DNA of 11,594 nucleotides from Ruminococcaceae bacterium UBA1236 (GTDB taxonomy: Bacteria; Bacillota; Clostridia; Oscillospirales; Acutalibacteraceae). The DNA is taken from contig DBWO01000055.1 of assembly GCA_002309055.1 (NCBI GenBank), forward strand, positions 84,812 to 96,405. The letters are read 5' to 3'. Of the stretch, positions 1-7,298 are shown in pieces. The translations under genes and the position numbers were made by a program. Below the pieces are notes generated by a model. It did no database searches. It was not told the DNA's origin and was given only the letters and a program-made list of their open reading frames with translations. Numbering within the stretch: the stretch's first letter is position 1; every line of letters begins with the position of its first letter.

Positions 1-877
1 CGAGCGCCATATCAAACGCCTTGCGGGCGGCCTTCTCGGCGCTTCTTATATTTTCGCCGGGCGCGATGCCTATAGAAAGTGTAACACCCGCGTTTTTATC
101 TTTGTAGGTGAAATTGCGCACACTGTCAACGATTGAGAATTTATCCTCAACCATCAAATCGAGATTCTTCTTCTCGGTGATAATAGAATATCGGTCGTCG
201 CTGATTCTTCTCACGGCCGAGTCGAATTTCTCACTCCATTCGTCAATCATCGCCTCAACGCGCGATTTTATGGCGGTCTTTTCGCTGTCCTTGAAATCGG
301 AGCGGGAGTCGTCGATATTGTCCGCCTCGATTATAAGCGAATAGGGCCTTGAGCCGATATACTCCGCCTCTGTCTTTTTGAGGGAGGTATTGTCGATAAG
401 CTCATAGACGGTGAAGTTTTTGCCGTCGCGGTGATAATGATTTGAGAAAACAGTGAAATACTTTTCGCCTACCGGCACGCAAACACTGCCGCTGTCGGGG
501 TCCGCGCCTTTGAGGAAACGGTTGACAGAATAACTCTGGCTCAGCTCAGCCCCCGCGACATCGGCGGCAAAAAGATCGTTGCACCATGTGACAAGGCCGT
601 CCTCATCCGCAACGCACACGGGGTATGAAAGCGTTTCAAGCACCTTGGAATTGGTGTGGTCAAGCTTTCTCGCGGCGCTCCTGAGCATACGGCGGTATCT
701 TCTTTTGCCGAGCAGAGCCCTCACAGCGAATAAAACGAGTATGCCCAATATGGCCGCACACTCATAGAGCGCGAGCCGTGTGTTGCCCGAAATTGCGGTG
801 TACGCCGCGAATCCGAGGGCAGCTGTAAGGGCAAGTGTAATCACAAAGCCGTCATAACGAAAGCCTTTTAATCTCAT
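1..877 (-). CDS. gdpP: GdpP-type cyclic-di-AMP phosphodiesterase, N-terminal part (cut by window edge)
   Basis: The reading frame runs from ATG at 877 off the left edge, giving 292 residues without a stop. Two hydrophobic segments (about residues 10-30 and 37-57) are followed by a basic stretch (KRRYRRMLR, 58-66). A PAS-like region (about 78-165) and a degenerate GGDEF-like domain (about 175-292, with IIEADNIDD and VTLSIGIAPGE) come next. This order is that of GdpP/YybT proteins, whose C-terminal DHH/DHHA1 domain hydrolyses c-di-AMP to pApA at the membrane; that catalytic part lies outside the window. The degenerate GGDEF lacks the signature GG[DE]EF and is not expected to be a cyclase. The start is supported by GGAGG at 883-887, inside the last codons of the RNase J gene, with five bases before ATG. 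The ATG follows the upstream TAA with no gap, so translation is probably coupled. Family assignment is by motif and architecture; activity cannot be judged without the DHH domain. Confidence 0.88.
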   Translation of the reverse strand, partial: MRLKGFRYDGFVITLALTAALGFAAYTAISGNTRLALYECAAILGILVLFAVRALLGKRRYRRMLRSAARKLDHTNSKVLETLSYPVCVADEDGLVTWCNDLFAADVAGAELSQSYSVNRFLKGADPDSGSVCVPVGEKYFTVFSNHYHRDGKNFTVYELIDNTSLKKTEAEYIGSRPYSLIIEADNIDDSRSDFKDSEKTAIKSRVEAMIDEWSEKFDSAVRRISDDRYSIITEKKNLDLMVEDKFSIVDSVRNFTYKDKNAGVTLSIGIAPGENIRSAEKAARKAFDMAL

Positions 878-2791
878 TTATACCTCCATAATAACCGGAA
901 GAATCATGGGGTCGCGCTTTGTCTTTTCCCTGACATATTTCGCGACAGCGTCCTTGACCTTGCCTTTTATGGCGTTCAAATCGTTTATGTTTGAATAATA
1001 ACAGTTTTCAAGTGCTTTTTCCGCCGCATTGCGCGCGCCGTCGATAAGCTCCTCCGATTCTTTGACATAGACGAAGCCTCTTGAGAGCACCTCGGGGCCC
1101 GCGATAAGCTGGCCTGTTTCGTAATCGAGCGAGGCGGTGACAACGATGATGCCGTCTTCGCCGAGTTTCTTTCTGTCTCTTATAACAACGGAGCCTACAT
1201 CGCCTACGCCGCTGCCGTCAACAAACACTTTACCGGCCGTGACGGGTGTGCCCTTCTTGATGCTCTTTGATGTGAGCTCGGCAACCATACCGTTGTCGGC
1301 AATAAAGATCCTGTCTTTCGGGATACCCATACTCAGGGCAAGGTCGGCGTGCTTCTGAAGATGCTTCTGCTCGCCGTGAACGGGAATGAAGAACTTCGGC
1401 TTTACGATACTCATCATAAGCTTGAGCTCCTCACGGCAGGCGTGACCCGAAACGTGAACGTCATACATTTTTTCGTAGATGACGTGAGCTCCGAGCTTCA
1501 TAAGCTCGTTCACTACGTTGCCGACCGTCTTTTCGTTGCCGGGGATGGGGGTTGCCGAAATGATAACGAAATCGCCGGGCATTATTCCGACTTTTCTGTG
1601 CTCGGAGAATGCCATACGGGTGAGAGCGCTCATCGGCTCGCCCTGACTGCCCGTTGTGATGATAACGAGCTTTTCGGGTTTATAGTTACCAAGTTCATCG
1701 GGCTCAATAAGCACGTTTTTAGGCACGGTCAGATACCCGAGTTCGGCGGAAATGCTGACAACGTTTTCAAGGGACCGTCCCACCATACACACCTTTCTGC
1801 CGAGGGAGTGCGCCACATTGATAATCTGCTGAACTCTGTGGATGTTTGAGGCGAATGTCGCGATGATGATGCGGTTTTTGCCCGCCTGTCTGAAGAGCGT
1901 GTCGAGGCTCTCGCCCACCTTGCGCTCACTCTCGGTGAAACCGGGGCGCTCCGCGTTGGTGGAATCGGAAAGCAGGGCAAGCACGCCCTCGCTGCCGAGC
2001 TTTGCAAATCTCGCGAGGTCTATCACATCGCCGTCAATGGGTGTTGTATCAATCTTGAAGTCGCCCGTCTGCACAACCGTGCCTCCCGCACATCTTATCG
2101 CGAGACCGATTGAGTCGGGTATGGAATGATTAACGTGAATCATCTCAACGGTAAATGCGCCGAGTGTGATAACATCGCCGGGGCTCACCACATTAAGCTG
2201 AGCGCTTGAAAGAAGGCCGTGCTCCCTGAGCTTGCCCTCTATAAGGCCTATTGTGAGCTTTGTGCCGTAAACGGGGATGTTTACCGTTTTGAGCAGGTAG
2301 GAAAGGCCGCCGATGTGGTCCTCGTGGCCGTGTGTTATTACGATGCCTTTTATTTTTTCCCTGTTTTTCTCAACAAAGGTGAAATCGGGGATAACCATAT
2401 CTATACCGGGCATATCAACATCGGGAAAAGCGAGGCCGCAGTCCACAATGAACATATCATCCTCATATTCATAGAGGGTCATATTTTTGCCCACTTCATT
2501 TATACCGCCGAGGAATGCGATTCTCACGGGGCTTGCGGAAGCGGCGGCGGAGCGCTTCTTCTGGGAGCCGTTGCGGGGCTTGGGCGAGCGCTTGGATCCG
2601 GGCTTGCGGGGGGAGTTTGCGGAAACGGGTGTTTCGGCGGCGGTCTCTTTGTTTTTCTGTGCCTTGGGCTGTGACTTTGCCGCTTTTGAGTTTTTATTTG
2701 CTTTATTTGCTTTGCCCGCGGATTTCGTTTCGTTTTCGGGGCTCTGCTTCTTGTTGGTTTTTTCTGTTTTTTTGCTTGATTTTCTCTGCAT
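878..2791 (-). CDS. rnjA: Ribonuclease J (metallo-beta-lactamase/beta-CASP nuclease) with a long basic N-terminal extension
   Basis: This 637-residue protein is a ribonuclease J, a zinc enzyme that degrades and matures RNA by 5'-3' exonuclease and endonuclease action in the cytoplasm. The metal site is intact: HGHEDH (154-159), H222 in NHSIPDS, D244 in QTGDFK, and the C-terminal histidines in VSGHA (H450) and PVHGE (H472). DSTN (276-279) and the beta-CASP segment near 311-320 (ATFASNIHRV) are also typical. The C-terminal domain continues to 637. Residues 1 to about 85 are an extra, apparently disordered tail with 25 Lys/Arg in the first 80 residues; Bacillus RNase J1 lacks it. I chose ATG at 2791 because GGAG precedes it closely; the frame stays open to a TTG at 2857, which has no ribosome binding site. 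It has its own consensus promoter and is immediately followed by gdpP. Which paralogue (J1 or J2) cannot be told, though intact metal ligands favour an active J1-like enzyme. Confidence 0.96.
   Translation of the reverse strand: MQRKSSKKTEKTNKKQSPENETKSAGKANKANKNSKAAKSQPKAQKNKETAAETPVSANSPRKPGSKRSPKPRNGSQKKRSAAASASPVRIAFLGGINEVGKNMTLYEYEDDMFIVDCGLAFPDVDMPGIDMVIPDFTFVEKNREKIKGIVITHGHEDHIGGLSYLLKTVNIPVYGTKLTIGLIEGKLREHGLLSSAQLNVVSPGDVITLGAFTVEMIHVNHSIPDSIGLAIRCAGGTVVQTGDFKIDTTPIDGDVIDLARFAKLGSEGVLALLSDSTNAERPGFTESERKVGESLDTLFRQAGKNRIIIATFASNIHRVQQIINVAHSLGRKVCMVGRSLENVVSISAELGYLTVPKNVLIEPDELGNYKPEKLVIITTGSQGEPMSALTRMAFSEHRKVGIMPGDFVIISATPIPGNEKTVGNVVNELMKLGAHVIYEKMYDVHVSGHACREELKLMMSIVKPKFFIPVHGEQKHLQKHADLALSMGIPKDRIFIADNGMVAELTSKSIKKGTPVTAGKVFVDGSGVGDVGSVVIRDRKKLGEDGIIVVTASLDYETGQLIAGPEVLSRGFVYVKESEELIDGARNAAEKALENCYYSNINDLNAIKGKVKDAVAKYVREKTKRDPMILPVIMEV
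883..887 (-). promoter_or_regulatory. Shine-Dalgarno of gdpP inside the rnjA 3' end
   Basis: The minus strand reads GGAGG, then TATAA, then the gdpP ATG. The motif falls in the codons for the last residues of RNase J (Met-Glu-Val), so ribosomes finishing RNase J sit directly on the gdpP start. This fixes the gdpP start and suggests coupled translation. Confidence 0.85.
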
Positions 2792-2831
2792 AATATCTCC
2801 TGTAAAAAAAAGTTTACGATATATTCTGTGT

Positions 2832-2851
2832 GACGCGCTTTCACGCGCTTT
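2832..2851 (-). repeat. 10-bp tandem duplication in the rnjA leader
   Basis: On the plus strand ACGCGCTTT occurs twice in a row with a 10-base period, within the untranslated leader between the promoter and the start codon. It could be a small regulatory element or simple sequence drift. No protein or RNA family is recognised for it. Confidence 0.5.
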
Positions 2852-2898
2852 TGTCAAAAAAGATTTGAGGGCAGACTTCCTGACTATAAACCCATAAT

Positions 2899-2927
2899 AT
2901 AATATATAAAAAAGAGCATTTTGTCAA
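2899..2927 (-). promoter_or_regulatory. Sigma-A type promoter of rnjA-gdpP
   Basis: The minus strand has TTGACA (2927-2922), a 17-base spacer, and TATTAT (2904-2899). This near-perfect vegetative promoter would start RNA around 2892, giving a leader of about 100 bases before the RNase J ATG. It lies just downstream of the terminator of the neighbouring GH5 gene, so the two units are probably separate. Confidence 0.8.
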
Positions 2928-2933
2928 GTGAAT

Positions 2934-2962
2934 ATAAAAAGGAGGCCTCCGAAGAGGTCTCC
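2934..2962 (-). terminator. Intrinsic terminator of the GH5 gene
   Basis: The minus-strand transcript folds into a 9-bp stem (2962-2954 with 2949-2941, one A-C mismatch) closed by a C(UUCG)G tetraloop and followed by a U run (TTTTT at 2940-2936). It begins 17 bases after the GH5 stop codon, as expected for rho-independent termination. Confidence 0.88.
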
Positions 2963-2978
2963 CCTAAACAGTAATCTT

Positions 2979-4247
2979 TCACTTTAAAAAAGCTTTGACG
3001 TCTCTGTCATAATGGCCTGAATCCGTATAGCCGTTTTCGGTCTTCTGGCATTCGCCCCACTTGCGGGCAATTTCCTCAAAGCTGTCTGTTTTCAGCTTTG
3101 CGCGCTCAAAGCCGTCCTTGCTGCCCATTATGCACCAGTCGCCTTCCCACATACCGTGGCCCGTCGCTTTGTAAGTCCAGAGCATCCAGGAGTAGCCGTG
3201 TTTTTCCATTGTGGCAAAGCAGTTTGCCCAGGTGGTTTCCTTATGCGGATAGAATTCGCCCATAAGCAGCGGAGAATCGCTGAACCAGAGGCGTGTGAGG
3301 AAAACGAAAAGGTTGAAGATAAAATCGGAATTCTGATAAAAATGCACCTGATAAACGATGTTTTCCCAGCCCTTGAACTGCTTATGAGGAGCAGCAAGGC
3401 AGGTCCAGATGCACTCTATTGAAATAAGATGGTCGCTGTCAACCTCACGCACGGCATCATAAAGAATTGTGTAGATGTATTCATTATTGATTCTGCGGCG
3501 GATTTCGGTGCAGTCCACATCGCACATCGGCTCATTGAGAAGGTCATACATCGCCACGGCGGGATTGTCTTTGAAAATCTCCGCTATCGCCTGCCAGAGT
3601 TCAATGGTGAGTTCACGGTATCTCTCGCCCTGCTCCGTTTGCTCATAGAGGCCGCACGAAAGGCCTTTACCCGCATGAGGCGCGTCGCTCTGATAGCCGA
3701 CCGCGCCGTGCATATCGAGGATAACATAAATGCCTCTCTTTGAGCACTCGTCAACCGCCCACTCGAGGCGTGAAAAATCCCAGTTTCCGTTTTCATCAAG
3801 TATCTTTGTGCCGTTATCGTCATAGTAGAAATTGCGGAACCAGAAAGGAATTCTCACGCAGTTGAAACCCATGGATTTTATCAGATCAAAGTCGTATCCG
3901 GTGATAAAATTATCGTAGTAGGTGTTGAGAAGCTCATAGGCTCTTTCCTGCCCGAAACGCTCTGTTAAAAGCTCAACAACCTCGTAGTTGTCATTGACAT
4001 CCTCATAGGGGCAGAGCCAGTCCTCAAAAATCAGCCAGGCACCGAGATTTACGCCTCTGAGGCGGACCTCCTCACCCTTTGCGTTAACGATTTTTTTGCC
4101 CTTCGCCGAGAGAAAATCATCCTTTGTAAAGGCTGAACCCGCGCTCTTTTCCGGCTCTGTTTCTTCTGCGGCAAAAGCCGGAAAAACACAGGAATTAAAC
4201 GCGAAAATTAGGGCGAAAACGATTGAAACCATTTTTCTGAATTTCAT
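2979..4247 (-). CDS. Secreted glycoside hydrolase family 5 (endoglucanase / exo-beta-glucanase-like)
   Basis: The 422-residue product begins with a signal peptide (basic MKFRK, hydrophobic core, likely cut near A26/A27 in FPAFAAEE) and then a single GH5 barrel. All the usual GH5 active-site residues can be placed: R132 (VRIPF), H180 (LDMHG), N238 and acid/base E239 (LLNEP), H302 and Y304 (QVHFYQ), nucleophile E331 (LMGEF) and W357 (LWTYK). The opening LRGVNLGAWLIFEDW resembles the COG2730 BglC group that includes exo-1,3-glucanases, so the substrate may be cellulose, mixed-linkage or beta-1,3-glucan; sequence alone does not decide. No carbohydrate-binding module, dockerin or sorting signal is seen, so it is probably a free secreted enzyme. 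The ATG at 4247 is preceded by GGAGG seven bases away; an upstream in-frame start would precede the promoter and is not credible. It is divergent from the repeat protein and has its own terminator. Confidence 0.92.
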   Translation of the reverse strand: MKFRKMVSIVFALIFAFNSCVFPAFAAEETEPEKSAGSAFTKDDFLSAKGKKIVNAKGEEVRLRGVNLGAWLIFEDWLCPYEDVNDNYEVVELLTERFGQERAYELLNTYYDNFITGYDFDLIKSMGFNCVRIPFWFRNFYYDDNGTKILDENGNWDFSRLEWAVDECSKRGIYVILDMHGAVGYQSDAPHAGKGLSCGLYEQTEQGERYRELTIELWQAIAEIFKDNPAVAMYDLLNEPMCDVDCTEIRRRINNEYIYTILYDAVREVDSDHLISIECIWTCLAAPHKQFKGWENIVYQVHFYQNSDFIFNLFVFLTRLWFSDSPLLMGEFYPHKETTWANCFATMEKHGYSWMLWTYKATGHGMWEGDWCIMGSKDGFERAKLKTDSFEEIARKWGECQKTENGYTDSGHYDRDVKAFLK

Positions 4248-4266
4248 GTTAATCCCTCCGTTTTTG

Positions 4267-4295
4267 ATTTTACCACCGTGCCGGACACTTGTCAA
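4267..4295 (-). promoter_or_regulatory. Promoter of the GH5 gene
   Basis: The minus strand carries TTGACA (4295-4290), 17 bases, then TAAAAT (4272-4267). The start codon is only 19 bases beyond the -10 box, so the leader is very short. A small palindrome, GACA-CT-TGTC, overlaps the -35 box and might be an operator half, though this is speculative. Confidence 0.78.
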
Positions 4296-4317
4296 ACGCC
4301 GGCTCAAATCCTTTATA

Positions 4318-4346
4318 TTGACCAACAGAATTTTGTGTGATATTAT
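4318..4346 (+). promoter_or_regulatory. Promoter of the DUF6273/InlB-repeat gene
   Basis: TTGACC (4318-4323), a 17-base spacer and TATTAT (4341-4346) precede GGGAGG (4367-4372), which lies nine bases before the ATG at 4382. Its -35 box is 22 bases from the -35 box of the divergent GH5 promoter, so a regulator bound between them could affect both genes. Confidence 0.75.
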
Positions 4347-4381
4347 ATATTTGAAAAAATGTACCCGGGAGGTTTACGGAC

Positions 4382-7222
4382 ATGTTAAAAACCGTCAATA
4401 AGTTAACGGCTGTGGTGCTTGCTCTGCTGCTTGTTGCCGCCGTTATTCCCATGGCTGTCATATCTTTCGCAGCAAGATATGAGGAGTATGAAGTAATCAC
4501 ATACGGCTCATATCCGCAGTCAAAGGTGGAGGATGAAACGCTTATTTCATCCCTCAATGCCCTGATTGACGACAGCAGCTGGACAGCTTATGACTATTAT
4601 ATCGGCACCGGTGTAGACGGCTCACAGGCGAGGGACGACTATACCTTCTACGCGGATGTAGTGTTTGAGGGTGTTTCCTACCGCGCCGTAAGATTCACAA
4701 AATACAGGCCCAATTATTCATACAGCCGCGCTCCGTATGATGAAAACGCTTCAAACTATTCAAGTGAAATGGAAGCGACAAATCAGCACAGAACGGGCTA
4801 CGACAAAAACATTATTTACTGGTTCAGATATGATCCGATTGAGTGGCTTGTTATTGATGAAGATTTGGGATTTGTAATCAGCAAATATACTCTTTACGCT
4901 GACAATGTTATCAGATTACACGCGGACTCGGATATGCTCTTCTCGCAGACAAATCTCTATTCCTGGCTGAACTCCGATTTCAAAAACACGGCGTTCACTT
5001 CGGAAGAGAGCGCTGAGATAATCGGCGGTGTCAGACTGCCTGCTTTAAGCGAACTTACAAACGGGGATTATGCCTTTAATCCCGACAAATCCAAACCGGA
5101 CCCCAACCGCACGGCACGCGGTACGGATTATTCTCACGCAGTCGGTCAGTGGAAAGACGCAAAAGTAAACGGTGAATTTTCATCAATTTACTGGATTGAC
5201 GACGAATGCAACACAGACGAATTTGTAAACCTTTCGTATGTAACCCAGGCGGGTACGGCATCGGGAAAAACTCAGATGTATTATCTGAGCGGTGTGAGAC
5301 CCGCAATGACACTCAACCTCGGCGACACAAACGAAGTGATCGGCAAACTGCCCGTAACCTATTATTACGACGCGGACCACACTCAGACTTACACGGATTA
5401 TTACACCGAGGGTGACGGGATAACCGCTTATGAGCCCGAAGCCGTGACAGGCATGGCATTCAAGGGATGGGACTGTGATATTCCGGCGACAATGCCCGGA
5501 TACAAACTCACCTTCTTCGCAGATTGGGAACTCAACAAGCACGATGTAACCTTTGACGCAAACGGCGGCAAATTTGCCTCAACCGATTCTGATACACTCG
5601 TAAAAACTGTTGAATACAGCAAAACGATAGAATACGAAACTCCCGCAAAACAGGGCTACACTTTCGGCGGTTGGTCCCCCGCTCTGCCCGAAGCAATGCC
5701 CGATAACAGCCTTGATGTGTCGGCGGTATGGACGCCCAATACAGACACTCCCTATACCGTAACCGTTTACAAGCAGAACGCGAACGATGACGAATACACC
5801 GCTCAGGAGACAGATTATCAGGGCACAACGGACGCCCCCGTTACGATTGAGCCCGAAACGATTGAACACTTTGTATTCAACTCGGAAAAGAGCAAGGTGA
5901 GCGACAATATCGCCCCCGACGGCAGCACAGAGCTTTACCTTTGCTACGACAGAGAGACATACACCGTGTCATTTGATTTCGGCGTTGAAGGCATGGAAAA
6001 TCAGAGCGCAATTTACAAATATGAGCAGACTATAAGCGTGCCCGAAGTACCCGAGAGAGATAACTTCGTCACAGAAGGCTGGCGCACCGCAGGCGGCGAA
6101 GCGCTCAGCGACACGTGCCTCGGCGAAGCAAGCTACGTGCTCACCTGGAAAGAGGGCAGGCAGATTACCTTCAACACCGACGGCGGCTCATATGTAAACA
6201 GCGCGGTTTACTATCCCGGCGAACCGGTTGAAGCGCCCGAGGCGCCCACCAAAGAAGGCTACACCTTTGTTAAGTGGTCTCCTGCCATTCCCGAGACAAT
6301 GCCCGACAGCAATCTCGAGGTGACGGCAATATGGTCAAAGAACATCTACAAAGCTACATTTAAAGTTGATGGAAACACATACGAAGTTAAAAACATAGCT
6401 TACGGTGACCCGGTGCAGGCCCCCGACACACCCGAAAAAGAGGGATACACATTCAAAGAATGGTCACCCGCTCTGCCTCAGACGATGCCCGCCGGAGACA
6501 TCACCGCGGAAGCGACCTGGACGGTTAACAAATACACGGTAACCTACAAGGCGGACGGCACCGTAATCAAGACGGAGCAGATTGATTTCGGCGGCACGCT
6601 CACACCTCCTCAGGTAAGCGAGAGAGAGGGTTACACCTTCGCCTGGGGCGAAATACCGGCCTCAATGCCCGCAAGGGATATAACGGTAACAGGCACTTAT
6701 ACGGCAAAGCTTTACACGGTAACATTCAGGGTTGACACCGCAACTTACCGCACCATGCAGGTGGCTTACGGAGCGGTGATTACTCCTCCGGCTGCACCCG
6801 AAAAATCAGGCGCAACATTCATCGGCTGGACCCCCGAAATCCCCGGAACGATGCCCGCGTCCAACCTCACATTCAACGCGGTATTCAAGAGAGACCCGAG
6901 CGTGGCAATAAAAGCGTATACGGGTTCAAGAACAATCGGCTACAAGACCTCCGTCACATTCCACGCGGTAATTAACGCGGATGACTACACCAAGCTCATC
7001 TGGGTTGTTGACGGCAAAGAATACAATGATGACGGTTCACTCTCCTACAAGGTGAGCAGCGCGACAGCAAGCTACTCCGTTAAACTGAAGCTTGTGACGG
7101 CGGAAAAGACCGTTGAGTCGCAAACCGAGAATGTGACTGTACAGACCGGATTTTTTGCAAAGATTGTGTACTTCTTCAGAATGATATTCGCAAAGCAGAA
7201 GCTCAACATAGATCAGATTTGA
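4382..7222 (+). CDS. Secreted protein: DUF6273-like domain, InlB B-type repeats, Ig-like domain and hydrophobic-basic tail
   Basis: This 946-residue protein starts with a signal peptide (hydrophobic core 9-28, likely cut near SFA-AR at 30). Residues about 35-312 resemble DUF6273: VITYGSYPQS near the start, PIEWLVIDED, LYSWLNSDF, and a closing SGVRPAMTLNL. About eight beta-grasp repeats of the InlB B-repeat (Flg_new) type follow, roughly at 325-382, 388-451, 458-525 (a divergent, MucBP-like unit), 526-588, 594-651, 656-713, 718-773 and 778-835. Several share the pattern EGYTF..WSPA.P..MP. Residues 839-921 look like an Ig-like domain, and the last 24 residues form a short aromatic, basic tail (GFFAKIVYFFRMIFAK). 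No LPXTG or S-layer motif is seen. Proteins of this kind sit on or outside the cell and are thought to bind ligands or surfaces; the ligand here is unknown. It stands alone between its promoter and a strong terminator, and shares a divergent promoter region with the GH5 enzyme. Confidence 0.85.
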   Translation: MLKTVNKLTAVVLALLLVAAVIPMAVISFAARYEEYEVITYGSYPQSKVEDETLISSLNALIDDSSWTAYDYYIGTGVDGSQARDDYTFYADVVFEGVSYRAVRFTKYRPNYSYSRAPYDENASNYSSEMEATNQHRTGYDKNIIYWFRYDPIEWLVIDEDLGFVISKYTLYADNVIRLHADSDMLFSQTNLYSWLNSDFKNTAFTSEESAEIIGGVRLPALSELTNGDYAFNPDKSKPDPNRTARGTDYSHAVGQWKDAKVNGEFSSIYWIDDECNTDEFVNLSYVTQAGTASGKTQMYYLSGVRPAMTLNLGDTNEVIGKLPVTYYYDADHTQTYTDYYTEGDGITAYEPEAVTGMAFKGWDCDIPATMPGYKLTFFADWELNKHDVTFDANGGKFASTDSDTLVKTVEYSKTIEYETPAKQGYTFGGWSPALPEAMPDNSLDVSAVWTPNTDTPYTVTVYKQNANDDEYTAQETDYQGTTDAPVTIEPETIEHFVFNSEKSKVSDNIAPDGSTELYLCYDRETYTVSFDFGVEGMENQSAIYKYEQTISVPEVPERDNFVTEGWRTAGGEALSDTCLGEASYVLTWKEGRQITFNTDGGSYVNSAVYYPGEPVEAPEAPTKEGYTFVKWSPAIPETMPDSNLEVTAIWSKNIYKATFKVDGNTYEVKNIAYGDPVQAPDTPEKEGYTFKEWSPALPQTMPAGDITAEATWTVNKYTVTYKADGTVIKTEQIDFGGTLTPPQVSEREGYTFAWGEIPASMPARDITVTGTYTAKLYTVTFRVDTATYRTMQVAYGAVITPPAAPEKSGATFIGWTPEIPGTMPASNLTFNAVFKRDPSVAIKAYTGSRTIGYKTSVTFHAVINADDYTKLIWVVDGKEYNDDGSLSYKVSSATASYSVKLKLVTAEKTVESQTENVTVQTGFFAKIVYFFRMIFAKQKLNIDQI

Positions 7223-7247
7223 TTCGCTTGAACATTTAAACAAAAAC

Positions 7248-7277
7248 AAGGCTCGCAGGATTAACCCTGCGAGCCTT
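7248..7277. terminator. Bidirectional intrinsic terminator
   Basis: A perfect 12-bp stem (7248-7259 with 7266-7277, loop ATTAAC) is followed on the plus strand by TTAATCTTTTTTT and on the minus strand by GTTTTTGTTT. It lies between two convergent genes, 25 bases after the repeat-protein stop and 21 bases after the ceramidase-like stop, and should end both transcripts. Confidence 0.92.
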
Positions 7278-7298
7278 TAATCTTTTTTTATCCGGTTG

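Noticed and set aside
1349..1849. Open frame on the plus strand inside the RNase J gene
   Set aside because: It is antisense to a clearly conserved enzyme and has no recognisable domain or ribosome binding site.
2219..2674. Open frames on the plus strand opposite the RNase J N-terminal half
   Set aside because: They arise from base composition of the lysine-rich coding strand; no family pattern is visible.
2792..2857. A 22-residue longer RNase J start at TTG 2857
   Set aside because: No ribosome binding site precedes it, while ATG at 2791 has GGAG at good spacing.
4248..4325. An earlier start for the GH5 gene, adding 26 residues
   Set aside because: It would place coding sequence over the promoter and hide the signal peptide; GGAGG supports ATG at 4247.
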